Source: Synanceia verrucosa
Taxonomy: Eukaryota > Chordata > Actinopteri > Perciformes > Synanceiidae
Assembly: GCA_029721515.1 (NCBI GenBank)
Contig: CM056565.1
Coordinates: 5,644,742-5,708,741 of the forward strand
Direction: 5' to 3'
Length of the DNA: 64,000 bases
Below are positions 47,631 to 59,500 of the stretch, in pieces; position 1 is the stretch's first letter, and every line of letters starts with the position of its first letter. Made by a program: the position numbers and the translations under genes. A model generated the notes under the pieces. It saw nothing but the letters and a program-made list of their open reading frames with translations, was not told where the DNA came from and ran no database searches.

Positions 47631-47964
47631 CTAGCATCACAGCAAGAAGGTACTGGGTTTGATTCCCGGCCCGGGGTCTTTCTGTGTGGAGTTTGCATGT
47701 TCTCCTCATGTCTGTGTGGGTTCTCTCTGGTACTCCGGCTTCCTCCCACCCTCCAAAAACATGCATGGGGATTAGGTTAATTGGTTAATTTAAATTGACC
47801 GTAGGTGTGAATGTGAGTGTGAGTGGTTGTCTGTCTCTATGTGTCCTGTGATGAACTGGAGACTTGTCCAGGGTGTACCCTGCCTTTCACCCTAAGACAG
47901 CTGGGATAGACTCCAGCACCCCTGCAACCCTATGAGGATAAGCGGTAGATAATGGATGGATGGA
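47631..47964 (+). mobile_element. SINE (copy 3), slightly 5'-truncated
   Basis: Same family as 17793-18170, in plus orientation. It begins after the A box ('catcacagcaagaaggtact'), keeps the B box 'gggtttgattccc' (47654-47666) and ends 'agcggtagataatggatgga'. It is flanked by a 12-bp direct duplication 'tgttcagtgatt' (47619-47630 and 47965-47976). Confidence 0.9.
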
Positions 47965-47976
47965 TGTTCAGTGATT

Positions 47977-50890
47977 GTTGAAATTGATTTTTCATGAATG
48001 TAAAATCTGCATTTGACAACAAACACCTCCTTATATGAATAACTGTGCCTGAAGTGCATGACTTTACTTCCATCCTATATTTACATCTATTTTGCTTAGC
48101 AAGCAGATCGTTCATGGTACCTGCTATTGCAATTTTCAGTCTGTACTTCTCATTTCATCCATGTGCAGCATGATTAACAAAAAGCTCAAATGAAGTAATC
48201 TGCAATGTCCATAACACATTTTGATAATCCAAATAAACTGACATGTGACAAGTGGATATGATTCTAAAACCTATTTACACTAGGGAGCTGCAGACAGCCA
48301 GTAAACCTGCCTTTAGCAAATACAGGACAGCAACAGTATCTTCTGCTTTTGAGCTGTTTGCTTGTTTCTTTCCACACTGAGTGAAATATTTTCCTCTACC
48401 TTGCAGGAGGTATGTAGCAGACAAACACTTCTTCATCGTGTTAGACACCAGACTATCCCAAAGTCATTCCTCATTGCTGTTTTGTAAAAACGGTGTTCAC
48501 CCCTCCTGCACCTTCATTTTTTGCCACTTTACCTGGATGAAGCCGTTCATTATATACCTAACAGCTTTATCCTCAGCTCACACCTGTAAATGTGGATAAT
48601 GCCTGTTTTATTCCAGTGCTATGCTCTAACTCTTACGGAGGATTTGGCGTCCTAACAAGTCCACCATTACTTTCCCCTCACAGTAGGCAGGACTTTTTGT
48701 CACCCCATTGATTCTTAAATACAAATACTGGCATCCACTACACTATACAACCTTTGTTGTCTTGCTGGGGCTTACATCTGTTCTTTCTGTCTAAACAATA
48801 GATCAGACACAACTTGAATCAAGAGTCAAACAATGCCAGTTCCCCTGCAGGCTCTCTGGACTGTTGAGCATCTCTTATCAGGTGAATTTTTAGCCTCCTT
48901 TCTCTGATGCCCATGAGAGGACCTGAGGCTTCTTCTCCCTTCCTTCTGCTCGTTTCCTGCTTGTGCTCATCCTATTAGTCAATATGACCAAGCTGTTGTC
49001 TGGTTCAATGAGTAATCTTCCACCACTGCTGTTGCAGACTCCAAGGCTAGTCTGCCTCCCTGTGACGTCCCTATGGGGACAATTTCTCCTTGTTTGCTGT
49101 CTGTCCAAGCTGTCAACTAGGATCTCCCTAGCTGACGGCTTCCCTTTTCCCATTAAAAAAATGGATGATACATTTACCAGTAGAGGGGATCTGATGTAAC
49201 TCTCTAGAGCTATTGCATAAGGTAGAAACATAAAAAACTGAAAACACTGAGATGCTGCCAAAGCTCCAAATGCTGGAACTAACACTCATGAAAGCTTGTA
49301 GAAGAGGCATCAGTGAAATTCTGTCATTTCTGTTGTAAAACAAACCAACAAACACTCCAAAACATGCTCAGCAAATCTCCCAGGTGTTCAGAACTAATGT
49401 AAACTCACTGTTACCATTATTTTTGATCACACTAATATCACTGAACCCTGATAAGTGGATGTTGAGAACACAGTGTTTAGCTTGTAACAGCTAGAAGAAT
49501 TTCCTTTGCAGACAGTTCAATGAGCTCCAAACCCCCACAGTCTGAAATGTTAACAGTGACTGTTTATACTCTGAACTACTGAGGTTTCCTTCCATCATAG
49601 ACCCCTGGGAGGATAGGATTCTCCCTCAGCCAGCTGGAGAGACACCCAGAGGAAAAAAAAGAGAAGAGGAAAGACAGACAGCACAGGAGAGAGGGAGCGC
49701 ACAAAGAAACTGAAATCCCTTCCCTCTGGGGAGAGACTCCGCGGTGCCTTTACTCGCCTCTTATCTGATGAGCCTTTGGAGGATAAGAGTGAGGCTCGCT
49801 CGCTCGGTGCCTTGCAGAGGGAGACATCCTCCAGCTCCATGGTCGGAGTCAACCCCATATGACAGGCAGCAGGGTAGACCCAGCACTGACAGTCATTACT
49901 GTCAAAATGAGGCAAGAACAAGGTGGGATGGCCCTCTTCAGTGAAGCTGATGGCAGGACCAGCAACATCTTGTGGGATACAGCAGCACACTGCCCATAAT
50001 TGATTTGAAAGCACGACTCAATATTTTATTTGTCGCAGTGGGAATTGGATTTTTGAGAGCTCAGCACAAGCTAAGTGGAAATGAGATATTTTTATTTCAA
50101 CTAATGATACTTGCCTTTTGCCTACCCTTGATCTGGACCTGTTTTGTAAATATAGTTAGTTTCAAAACCAAGAAAATATTAGGCTTAATTTGTGCAATCC
50201 AGTAAACAAACTTCAGTTGAGTCGATTTCAAAAGGCCAATTTATGAATCAAATCCTATCTTGCATGCAAGCACTCCAGAGTCAGCCAATTACCATCAACT
50301 TTGTTCTTGGGTCAGCACATTACCGGGGGCAACAGGGCCGCTCATTATCCAGCACAGTTAAAGAGAGCTTCAGGACCCAGCAGTGAGCTCAGGGCCATCT
50401 GTAAGCTTTGGATCAAGGGGACAAGAGCCTCCCCTGCATAGAGAGCGCACACTGCAACATCTATTCCCTGCTTTCCTATCAGAAACATTTCTCCAGACCC
50501 AAAGATGAGAGGAGGTCTGGCCTACAGTAACTCTGAAAACTCACACTCTTCCTCCTCTCCCACTGGAACAAACCCAGTGGGACCGGAGGATCCAGCCAGG
50601 AAAGAAAGCTAACTGCCATCACTGTTACTCCGCATGTCTCAGGGGAGCCGGAGGGCTGCTAAGCCCAGCTGGAGCTCTCTGATCCCTTGGCTCTCAATAG
50701 ATGGATCTTACCATCCATCCTTTTGTCAAAGAGGAAACACTCCCAATCGTACAGTGGTGCACGGTAAACTAACACTTCATTTTGACACTAATAAAAAGAG
50801 GATTGACACTTAAGGTGGTATCTACTCAGTGGTGCTCACTGGTAAGGAGTCATGAACCTGGGAGAGGCAGCACAGCCATTCAGGTTGTAA
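47977..50890. other. unannotated DNA
   Basis: No gene supported. The minus frames at 48890-49285 and 49595-50014 (131 and 139 codons) overlap antisense frames and have no recognisable domain. Confidence 0.45.
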
Positions 50891-51030
50891 AAGATAAGAC
50901 AAGATAAACTTTTATTTGTCCCACAGAAGGGGACATTTGCTTTGCTACAGCAGCAAAGTGGATAGTGCAACATTACAAAGAGGGCCTATAAAATAAGAAT
51001 AATAACATCACAAGAAAACAACCAAGTGGA
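50891..51030 (-). repeat. LINE-type 3' tail (inverted)
   Basis: 'aagataagacaagataaact' is followed by 'tttatttgtcccacagaagg' and 'gctacagcagcaaagtggat'. On the minus strand this is the classic 'gctgctgtagc...gggacaaataaa...atcttatc' 3' end of an L2-like fish LINE. Confidence 0.6.
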
Positions 51031-53134
51031 AAAAAAACTATGGCATCATATGTACAAAGAGAGTACTGATGCTGTTAAACTCACCAGGCAGGAGGCGTAG
51101 TGTTGGTGAGTTTGTAGAAAGCATCGGGATGTCTTGCTACATTCATCAGGAGCCAGAGTTGCTGTTAAAACTGCTCCTGAATCCTTCACTTGTGGCTTTG
51201 CCTGGTCCCTCTTTTAGGTGAAACTGTGACAGTGGTGCTGCAAGCCTTCAGCAGCAGGCAGACTTTTCAGCTCATCCACAGAGCACTGCACTAAAATCAC
51301 CATGGCCCACATGAGGATGCAACTTTGGCACCACAGAAGTAGTCAGTATTAGTCATCATTTGATACGCATGTCCATGTCAGGAAATCCTGATAAAATCAT
51401 TCATTTTAAAATATAATCCTTGGGTTCTCTAAGTTTAGAAACTGTTGATCCTCAGACAGGCGATGTACATCTAGTCCAAACAGATCTGTGGCGTGATGAC
51501 TTTTAGAGTGGAGTTTCACTTAAAAACTAATTTACTTTCAATGCTGTGATTTTCAAAGGTCATGAAGAAAGTCTTTTTCTCACACTTAAATCCATTTCAA
51601 GGTCTGTGGGAATCATGCATATCTGGATGGTTTACTGAGCCAATAAACAGAACACAGTGTATTAATTAAATCCGTTTAATTTGGTGTTATTAATATAACT
51701 CCTTCTCATGCTGAGTCTACATTATTTTGGATTTATGGCTTTCCTCAGTCTCACTAATTATACAGGATAAAATAAAAGGATTACAGCACTCTTGTAGAGT
51801 TAATGCTAATTCATGAAAAAAAAAATCAATAAAAAGATATAATGTAATGGGTGGAGTTGAAATACTCTACAGAATCACAATCCATTGTCATAGTACATGT
51901 GTCATATCAGTTATTTTTCTCCTTTACTTATCTCCCCATCTGACAATGAAAACCTTGACCCTTTATTTTTAATTTGGCTATTCTCTCCGGTACAATCTCA
52001 AGGACATGGAGGTCATCCAACAGCCTCTGTAGTCGCTCTGTAGTCATGAAAAAGCAGGCGCTGGAAGATTCCACTGACCTAAATAACTATTCCTGCTGTG
52101 ATCCAAGAATCCATATTTCAGTCAGCCAAAAATCTGGAACAGATTGTGTGTTTTATTCATATTCTGTGATGAATACAGAGTATGAATAGAGTTAATAGTT
52201 GGTGCCTGACCATGTTAGCCCACATTAACATACTCTGGTGTCCTGAATGCAAATCTGAATGCAGCCAAGCCGTCATTACGAAAAAAAGCAGCTCCACACT
52301 GCAGAGAATATACTAAGTAAACTGTGATGGATGTAAAAGACAGAAAGATTGTAAAGCCCTGTGAGGTAAACGTGATTTGTGACCAGGCTATCCACATGTC
52401 AGATATGCATCTGATAATTAATAGTCTAAATTAAGCCTGAGAGACAGAATGATGCCTTGACAGACAAAATCACCAGTATGTCACTAAGCATGAAACATGA
52501 GAAGTTAAGGGTACGGTAAATTTGATATGAACAATGGTGAAGCAACCTGTCAGACAAATCTCCAGTCCTTGGATAAATATCAAATATGTGGTACTGTGTA
52601 TAATGCAGAGTCCATGTTGGACTTTCTATACCGTTATTATCGCAGTGAAATAATCATTATGCAAGACAACAACCATGTTTCAACCCCATATTTCCTTCTA
52701 CTAAATCAGATTCACAGCTAATACCAATGTTGCACATAGGAGCAGCTGCAAGCAGATGTGCAGGAGAGCAATCACCAAGCATAGAAAGACAGCTGAACAG
52801 AACCAACACACACACCCACACACACTCACACACAGATACATGCATATCAGCCCAAGGTGTGAATAGCTATCCTCCTTCTTTTGAAGCAGTATTTCTTGAC
52901 ATCTGTGCAAGAGTAAAAGCTACAGTCCCAAGTCTTCTGCAAAAAGAGGAAAACTCAGCTTGTTTGTGGTCTATAGCTAGCAGCAGCAACACCCTGTGGA
53001 CCTCCACACAAACACAATTAAGTCCTCTGAAGCAACAAAGCTGTGAGGGAATTTGGTTCAGAAATGCCACATGGGCAGCAGTCCATTTCTCTATAATTAT
53101 ATAATATAATAATAATACTATAATACATCTATAC
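51031..53134. other. unannotated DNA with CA-rich stretch
   Basis: No gene supported. An interrupted (CA)n tract lies at 52806-52835. Confidence 0.45.
52806..52835. repeat. interrupted (CA)n microsatellite
   Basis: CACA repeats with CCC and CTC interruptions. Confidence 0.85.
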
Positions 53135-53799
53135 CAGGGGTCTGAAACCTTTTCTATCAAAAGAGGCATTCTGCCTCCTCTTCCATCAAATAACATTTAT
53201 AAGGAGCTGCAATACATTACACAGCTTCTAAAGTTGTCTATCTAGTTAAACTGCATGTACTTTCTGTTTTTACCTGTTCTAACAAACCACACTTATGGAG
53301 AGGAGATAAAATCTTCTCATTTTAATGTTTATTTTGTGACTGTTGTTATTTGTGCCATTGCCTATCATTGCCAGGTCATCCTTGTGAAAGAGGTTTTGAT
53401 CTCAGTGGGTCTTTTATGTGGTTAAATAGTGGTGAAATTAAATATATGTGCATTTGTAGGGCTAATAAATTAAATACAGAACTTTGTCGGCCATAAATAT
53501 GAGTGATCCTCATATTTGTGGAGAATTAAGGCCTTTGAGGCCTTCGTTTTTTGGGATTTTGGGTGGCTTACTCAAGGTTAGCCTCCCGCAGGTAAAGGTA
53601 CTGGCCATTGATGTAGTAAGTGATGGATATTTGAACAAAATATTTTTTAAAATGTTATTATATTTATAAGATAATTGTGCACCAGCATACAATTAAAATA
53701 AAAATATTTCCATATAATTTTTTTCAAAGCCAGAAAATGTCACTGAGGAGGTGCTGAAGAGCCACATGACGCTCCAGAGCTGTGGACTGCAAACCCCTG
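53135..53799. mobile_element. hAT-type relic ('caggggtctg...aacccctg')
   Basis: Left 'caggggtctgaaacc' and right 'actgcaaacccctg' are inverted ends over about 11 positions. Candidate 8-bp flanks 'atctatac' (53127-53134) and 'atttacac' (53800-53807) match at six positions. The words 'atcaaaagaggcattctgcc' and 'agagccacatgac' fit a fish hAT family with CAGGGGTC ends. No intact transposase was found. Confidence 0.68.
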
Positions 53800-53807
53800 A
53801 TTTACAC

Positions 53808-55800
53808 TGTCAACTGTCCAACAGATTTTAGCTTATGAGAAGGTCAATGATCATCAAACACCACTAGATATCACTTCTACAGCATGGCTATAGCTAATGA
53901 AATACCATAGATTTATACAGAGCAGTTACTTGAGTCAGTAGGAACTGGTGAAACACAAATACGAAAATAAAAAATAATTGTGAGCATAGTTACACATTGC
54001 ATGCATTTTGTGTAAAAACTACAGTGACTCTGATTGTCTTCAGCTGAGCTGTGTTAACAGCAGTTAGAGCTGCCTGGAGGCTTACTGTTGAGTAAGCCTG
54101 TCAAGGCAAAGACACCGCACTTCAATGGAGAGCAGCTGATCAAGACGCAAAGAGGCAGCAAGCAAAATAACTGCAGCTCATCTTTCAAACGACACCAAAC
54201 GAATACTTTGTGGCAAAACTGGCACTGAAGAGGCATTTCTCTGATCTTAACAAAAAACAGAGAAATTATTTCAATAAACCCAAAACTTTTGACATGAATC
54301 AGGCCTGGTAGTGGCAGAAAGTTACACATAGCTGTGGGACAGTGATGCCACGGCCCTCCTCCAGGGTGTACCTAACCGGAGAAAGCCTCCACAATACTGG
54401 ATTCCCACTGTTCAAGATAATGTGAAACAAGCTGCATTACTGCCCTGATCACCAGAGAGTGCACTTCAGATGATCAGGCCTCCATTCAGAGTTTTGCTGA
54501 GCACTAATTCAGGGCTCACTCTGCCTCAAAGGGACATTTAAGTGGCACTTCATGCTAGAGCAGTAATGTGAGCAAGATGCTTCTTGACACCTGCACACCA
54601 CCAGCAGAGCCTCCTCCTCCTCCTCGGCAGTCCTTATTCAGTTTGGCACCAAACATCTTCGTGAGCTGTTCTGGCGAGCACTTTTATTTGTAGTTTAGAA
54701 AGGTGCTATTTGATGTGCAAAATGAATGTCAACAAATAGAAATAATTACTCTGCAAAGACACACTCTTTGTTCTTTCCTTGTCTGCACAGTAGCTAAAGC
54801 AACCACTACAGAGGTGCATTGATTCTCCTCAGACTGAATGCAGTTCTTGGCTCACAGGATTAATGAGTCCTTTAGAGGATGAATCCCAGAATCCCAAGCT
54901 TCAGGTGATTGTATACAAAACATCATTTTTGGCAGAAAAATATTAATCACTTGATGAAAAAAACGTGTTTTTAGTTGTAACTCATTTAAAATCTCTCACC
55001 ATGAAAGAACAGAATCAAACTCTTGAACATGTGCCATTTTACATCTGTAATAATATCATCACAGAGCAGATGAACAAGCATCTCGTGGTTGGCATAGTGT
55101 TTAATTAATGATGAACTATACAGAAGGCTAAGACACAAAGAAATACAGAACGTTAGGGCCACATGTAATGGTCAGAGCGCTCACAGCTCACATTCACTGT
55201 CTGTGGGATTTAAGTGACTGAAACACTGCTCATGCAGTAGCATACAGTAAAGCAATAAACTTATGATTCATTGTCTCTGCAGATACTTGTAATACATGGC
55301 ATGTTATACACATATACAGTGGTGGTCCCTGTCCAGGTATGGTGAATGGAGTAATTGTTTTCTTAATAACATAAGAAAGTAGAGGGATGTTCAACATGCT
55401 GGAGCAAGAGGAGAGGTACTACAACTGCTGAGCTGAGGTGTCATTCAGCCAGTATAATCCTGACTTTCAGGTTTGCTACCAGTGTCACCATACATGTTAT
55501 TTTCTGACATTATTACAAACAACTAAAAATATCTAAACATATAGGAATATATGCATGTTTGCTGCATATTCCCTAACTGAATGCCCAGATACAGTGGATG
55601 AGCATTAAGTCAACTGATTCTCCTCACAACATCTTTTCAAGCTATACTTCCTCTATAGCTCTTACATGGCCATCATCCTTCATCCTTTACCTCATCTGCA
55701 GCTCGTAGGTTAATGCCATCTTTTACAGGGTGATGTGAGACTGTTTCCAGGGAATAATTCATTTGTATCATATGTGTCACCTATCCATAAGTCTCATGAA
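53808..55800. other. unannotated DNA
   Basis: No gene or recognised repeat. Confidence 0.45.
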
Positions 55801-55872
55801 CAGATCACTGTATAACCAGTGCTACTGGTTATACAGTGATCTGGTTATAGCACTTAGTGCTACTGGTTATAC
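55801..55872. repeat. perfect 20-bp palindrome with overlapping 17-bp direct repeat
   Basis: 55801-55820 and 55824-55843 are perfect reverse complements around a 3-nt spacer (gct). A 17-bp word 'agtgctactggttatac' occurs at 55818-55834 and again at 55856-55872. The combination suggests a replication template-switch origin. Confidence 0.9.
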
Positions 55873-56212
55873 TTTCTAATCTGAATGACTGTGGACACAG
55901 AAGTGGTGCTTACAATGCATCAGCAGGCCACAAGACAGCCACAATCTGCCGCTGTGTGACGCACTACAAATAAAGTTCAGCTGGCTCAATTTTTTTTCAG
56001 CGCTCCAGTGGCGCCCTGAAGCGTCAACCAACAATATACAGTATTTGTTGTTTCACCCTATTCTGCTCCACCGCAACAATGCTATATTCCAGTTCCCAGT
56101 CCTATCTAAAGACAAGACTACACCAATGAGCATTTGAGCACCATTTCAACGGCAACTCTGTGACAAAGCAGCTGGCCATTCTGTTGCTTTCGTCATCATA
56201 ATGTGGTCCTAG
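55873..56212. other. unannotated DNA
   Basis: No coding or repeat signal recognised in this 340-bp stretch. Confidence 0.4.
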
Positions 56213-56220
56213 CTTAACAC

Positions 56221-56350
56221 CAGTGTTGGGCGTTACTTTTGTCCTAAAGAGTAATCAAAAAGTTACTTTTAACAGTAACATGTTACTTTTTGAATGAAGT
56301 AACTAGTAAATGCAACTAGTTACTATTTTTCAGTAACTAGCACAACACTG
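56221..56350. mobile_element. 130-bp hAT-type MITE
   Basis: Ends are 'cagtgttgggcg' and 'tagcacaacactg'; interior 'taactagt' words. Flanked by 'cttaacac' (56213-56220) and 'cttgacac' (56351-56358), an 8-bp duplication with one mismatch. Its right end in reverse matches the left end of the element at 17781, so the two are family members. Confidence 0.82.
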
Positions 56351-56358
56351 CTTGACAC

Positions 56359-58135
56359 GTGTTGATCTTAAACTAATAAAGTGCCAACATGGACCCTCTG
56401 GATCGACATGATGGCTGTGAATTGTGGAGAATTTGAATGCATGTGCAACACATCCACTCCCTTTCTTCCTGCTCTGTGCTGCTCTGCTGTGTTTTCATCA
56501 TCCACCAAGTCAAACAGCTGCACTTCAGAGAGTGATGTAGGTGACCACAATATCAACATCCATTCGCTCCACCATGAGTCAGTCCAGATGACCAGATGAC
56601 CATCACACCGAGGCCCCGGATCCACATGACCTGACTCCCATTAACCCAAACACAGACTCAGCGAGACAGAGAGAAAGAGAGATCACAATCATTACCCCCT
56701 ATCAGAGCTATCTTCATCTGCTATCACTCATGTCTGGCCAGGCTGGGGAAAAGCACTTGCTCTCTTTCTCCCACCTCCGCATGACTCTGTAAAATCAGGC
56801 CAGGTGGTCAGGTGAAGGCCATTATGCTGGGCCAACTCCTCAAGCTGCCCTCCCTCTTCTGTACCAGCAGTAAATTTTTGTCAGCTAAATCCTCATCTCT
56901 TCCAGTGTAACAGCTATGCTGTGTGTTGCTGTTAGTGTGTGTGCGCATGTGTTCCTGATATAAGGTACCTATGGAGACATGTTTCAGACTGAAGAGCAGT
57001 TAATTACAAATAGCTTGTGCAACTGAGGACAAAAACTGTGTGATCAACTTAAAAAAAAAATAGGTTTAGGTAAGTATTGACATGGTTAAGGTATGTCTCC
57101 AGGTGTGTGTGTACAACTATGTACTATATTTGCATGAGTGTTTTGGTTTTTCCAGGTTGGTACATGTTAATATGTAGGACTACACATGTACTATAACCAG
57201 TAATATGATAAATCCTCTCATGCTAAAAACATCTCTGGATGGGATGAGGATGGATTGTTTACAAACCTCTGCAGCTACTGGTTGATCGTGATTATCTCAT
57301 TCTTTTCTACACAGAAAATGCACGCCATGAGAATAACGTGAATTGTATTTGTGTTATGGATGAGCTGAGATGGATAAGCTTGTCCAGCCCACACACCTAG
57401 ACACAGTGAACACACTGCTCTTATTCTGCTACCCTATGACCCCACTTGACTAGCGAAAGGTCAGCGGCACTAATGAACAGGTAGATGACAGCACTTGTTG
57501 ACTTAGGATATAAGTAGTTTGACCTTTGACCCCACTTACCAAGCGAGAGAGGGAGTGCAAATGATGGGTGTTGACTGCCAGTGGTGACCTCTCTTCTGGA
57601 GACACTTAAAGGAAAGTGAATGAGGGTAACAGTTTATGGAAAGAGTGATACAGGCTGATAAACTCAACATGTACAGCACACCTACTTTCTATTCTGCTTC
57701 TAGTAAGAGTAGTAAGAGAAAACATGGAGGAGACCTGTGCTTATGAGCTTGTTAAAATTGATCCTCGTGTTTTGATTTGCTGAAGAGGAAGTCAATGAAG
57801 CGACTGCACCAAAACCCAAAAGCAGTTATATTCACGTCTGTCTGATCCACAGGGGGAAATTCAGCAGCTAGCCAGCAGTAGAAAGTAATTAAAATGAGCC
57901 TTTATCTTTATGAACAGCAACATAATTAAGTGGGGACACATTAATGCATCCAATAATTACAATCTAATAACATAACAATGTTAGTCTAAAATGGGATATT
58001 TTATATAATGACACGTTTACTTCATTTTGAAGGCACCTTTACTTGTAAACATATAATATAATAAAGAGGTTTCATGACATCTTTTTGAGCAGAGTGACAT
58101 TTGTCAGAATGGCTTTTTATCTCTGGGTGTTCAGC
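56359..58135. other. unannotated DNA
   Basis: No gene supported. The paired frames at 56368-56625 lie antisense to each other and have no domain. Confidence 0.45.
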
Positions 58136-58270
58136 TACACTTTATTGCCAAAAGTATTCACTCACCCATCCAGATAATCAGAGTCAGTGTTCCAATCACT
58201 TCCATGGCCACATGTGTATAAAATCAAGCACCAAGGCATGCAGACTGCTTTTACAAACATTTGTGAAAGA

Positions 58271-58589
58271 ATGGGTCGCTCTCAGGAGCTCAGTGAATTC
58301 CAGCGTGGAACTGTGATAGGATGCCACCTGTGCAACAAATCCAGTCGTGAAATTTCCTCGCTCTTAAATATTCCACAGTCAACTGTCAGCTGTATTATAA
58401 GAACGTGGAAGTGTTTGGGAACGACAGCAACTCAGCCATGAAGTGGTGGACCACGTAAACTGATGGAGTGGGGTCAGAGGATGCTGAGGCGCATAGTGTG
58501 AAGAGGTCAACAACTTTCTGCAGAGTCAATCACTACAGACCTCCAAACTTCATGTGGCCTTCAGATTAGCTGAAGAACAGTGCACATGG

Positions 58590-58629
<40 letters not shown>

Positions 58630-59210
58630 CATGGAATGGGTTTCCATGGCCGAGCAGCTGCATCCAAGCCATACATCACCAAGTGCAATGCAAAGCGTCG
58701 GATGCAGTGGAGTAAAGCACGCCACCACTGGACTCTAGAGCAGTGGAGACACGTTCTCTGGGGTGATGGATCACACTTCTCCATCTGGCAATCTGATAGT
58801 TCCAGTGAAAGGAACTCTGAATGCTTCAGCATACCAAGACATTTTGGACAATTCCATGCTCCCAACTTTGTGGGAACAGTTTGGAGCTGGCCTCTTCCTC
58901 TTCCAACATGACTGTGCACCAGTGCACAAAGCAAGGTCCATAAAGACATGGATGACAGAGTCTGGTGTGGATGAACTTGACTGACCTGCACAGAGTCCTG
59001 ACCTCAACCTGATAAAACACCTTTGGGATGAATTAGAGCAGAGACTGAGAGCCAGGCCTTCTCAGCCAACATCAGTGTGTGACCTCACAAATACACTTCT
59101 GGAAGAATGGTCAAAAATTCCCATAAACACACTCCTAAACCTTGTGGACAGCCTTCCCAGAAGAGTTGAAGCTGTTATAGCTGCAAAGGGTGGATTGACA
59201 TCATATTGAA
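58271..59210 (+). pseudogene. Tc1 transposase, multiply disrupted
   Basis: The N-terminal paired/HTH region starts at 'MGRSQELSEFQRGTVIG' (ATG 58271) and continues 'SSREISSLLNIPQSTVSCII' until TGA at 58439-58441. The DDE domain resumes past the GA repeat: 'HHWTLEQWRHVLWGDGSHFS' with the first Asp codon at 58765. A frameshift follows, then 'FLFQHDCAPVHKA' with the second Asp codon at 58910. There is an in-frame TGA at 58982, then 'SPDLNLIKHLWDELEQRL'. The third acidic residue, expected 34 residues after the second Asp, is Lys (codon 59015). Stops, frameshift and the lost Glu make it non-functional. Confidence 0.92.
58594..58626. repeat. (GA)n microsatellite inside the Tc1 transposase
   Basis: 33 bp of GA repeats within the region linking the HTH and DDE parts, where coding sequence would be expected. 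It has expanded or replaced transposase sequence. Confidence 0.95.
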
Positions 59211-59293
59211 CCCTATGGATTAGGAATGGGATGTCACTTAAGTTCATATGTGAGTCAAGGCAGGTGAGCGAATACTTTTGGCAATATAGTGTA

Positions 59294-59394
59294 TGTGTCA
59301 ATGAAGCAGAGGTGAGGAGATGAAAACAGGAACACAGTGATGAGAGAGGAAGGCTAGAGAGAGGCGATGAAGAGCAGCAAAGTTTATATAAGAT
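59294..59394. other. unannotated DNA
   Basis: Short purine-rich flank; nothing recognised. Confidence 0.4.
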
Positions 59395-59500
59395 TATAAG
59401 AACACCTTATTTTTAATGGTGTCATTCTCTTGAGAAAATAATCAGCAGATTAGACCATAATGAAAATAATCATCAATAAATAGTTAAAAATGAGTGCCAA
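59395..59500 (-). repeat. fragment of the 'gattaatc' teleost repeat
   Basis: On the minus strand 'attattttcattatgg' and 'ctaatctgctgattattt' resemble the repeat at 3074-3166 in a different segment. Degraded. Confidence 0.4.

Larger units (their letters stand above)
58136..59293 (+). mobile_element. Tc1-like transposon, inactive
   Basis: TA target bases (58136-58137 and 59292-59293) enclose inverted ends 'cactttattgccaaaagtat' and, in reverse, 'cactatattgccaaaagtat', differing at one position in the first 20. At about 1.15 kb it is shorter than the usual ~1.6 kb Tc1 of fish. The interior holds a broken transposase (next entry) and a GA microsatellite. Confidence 0.93.
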
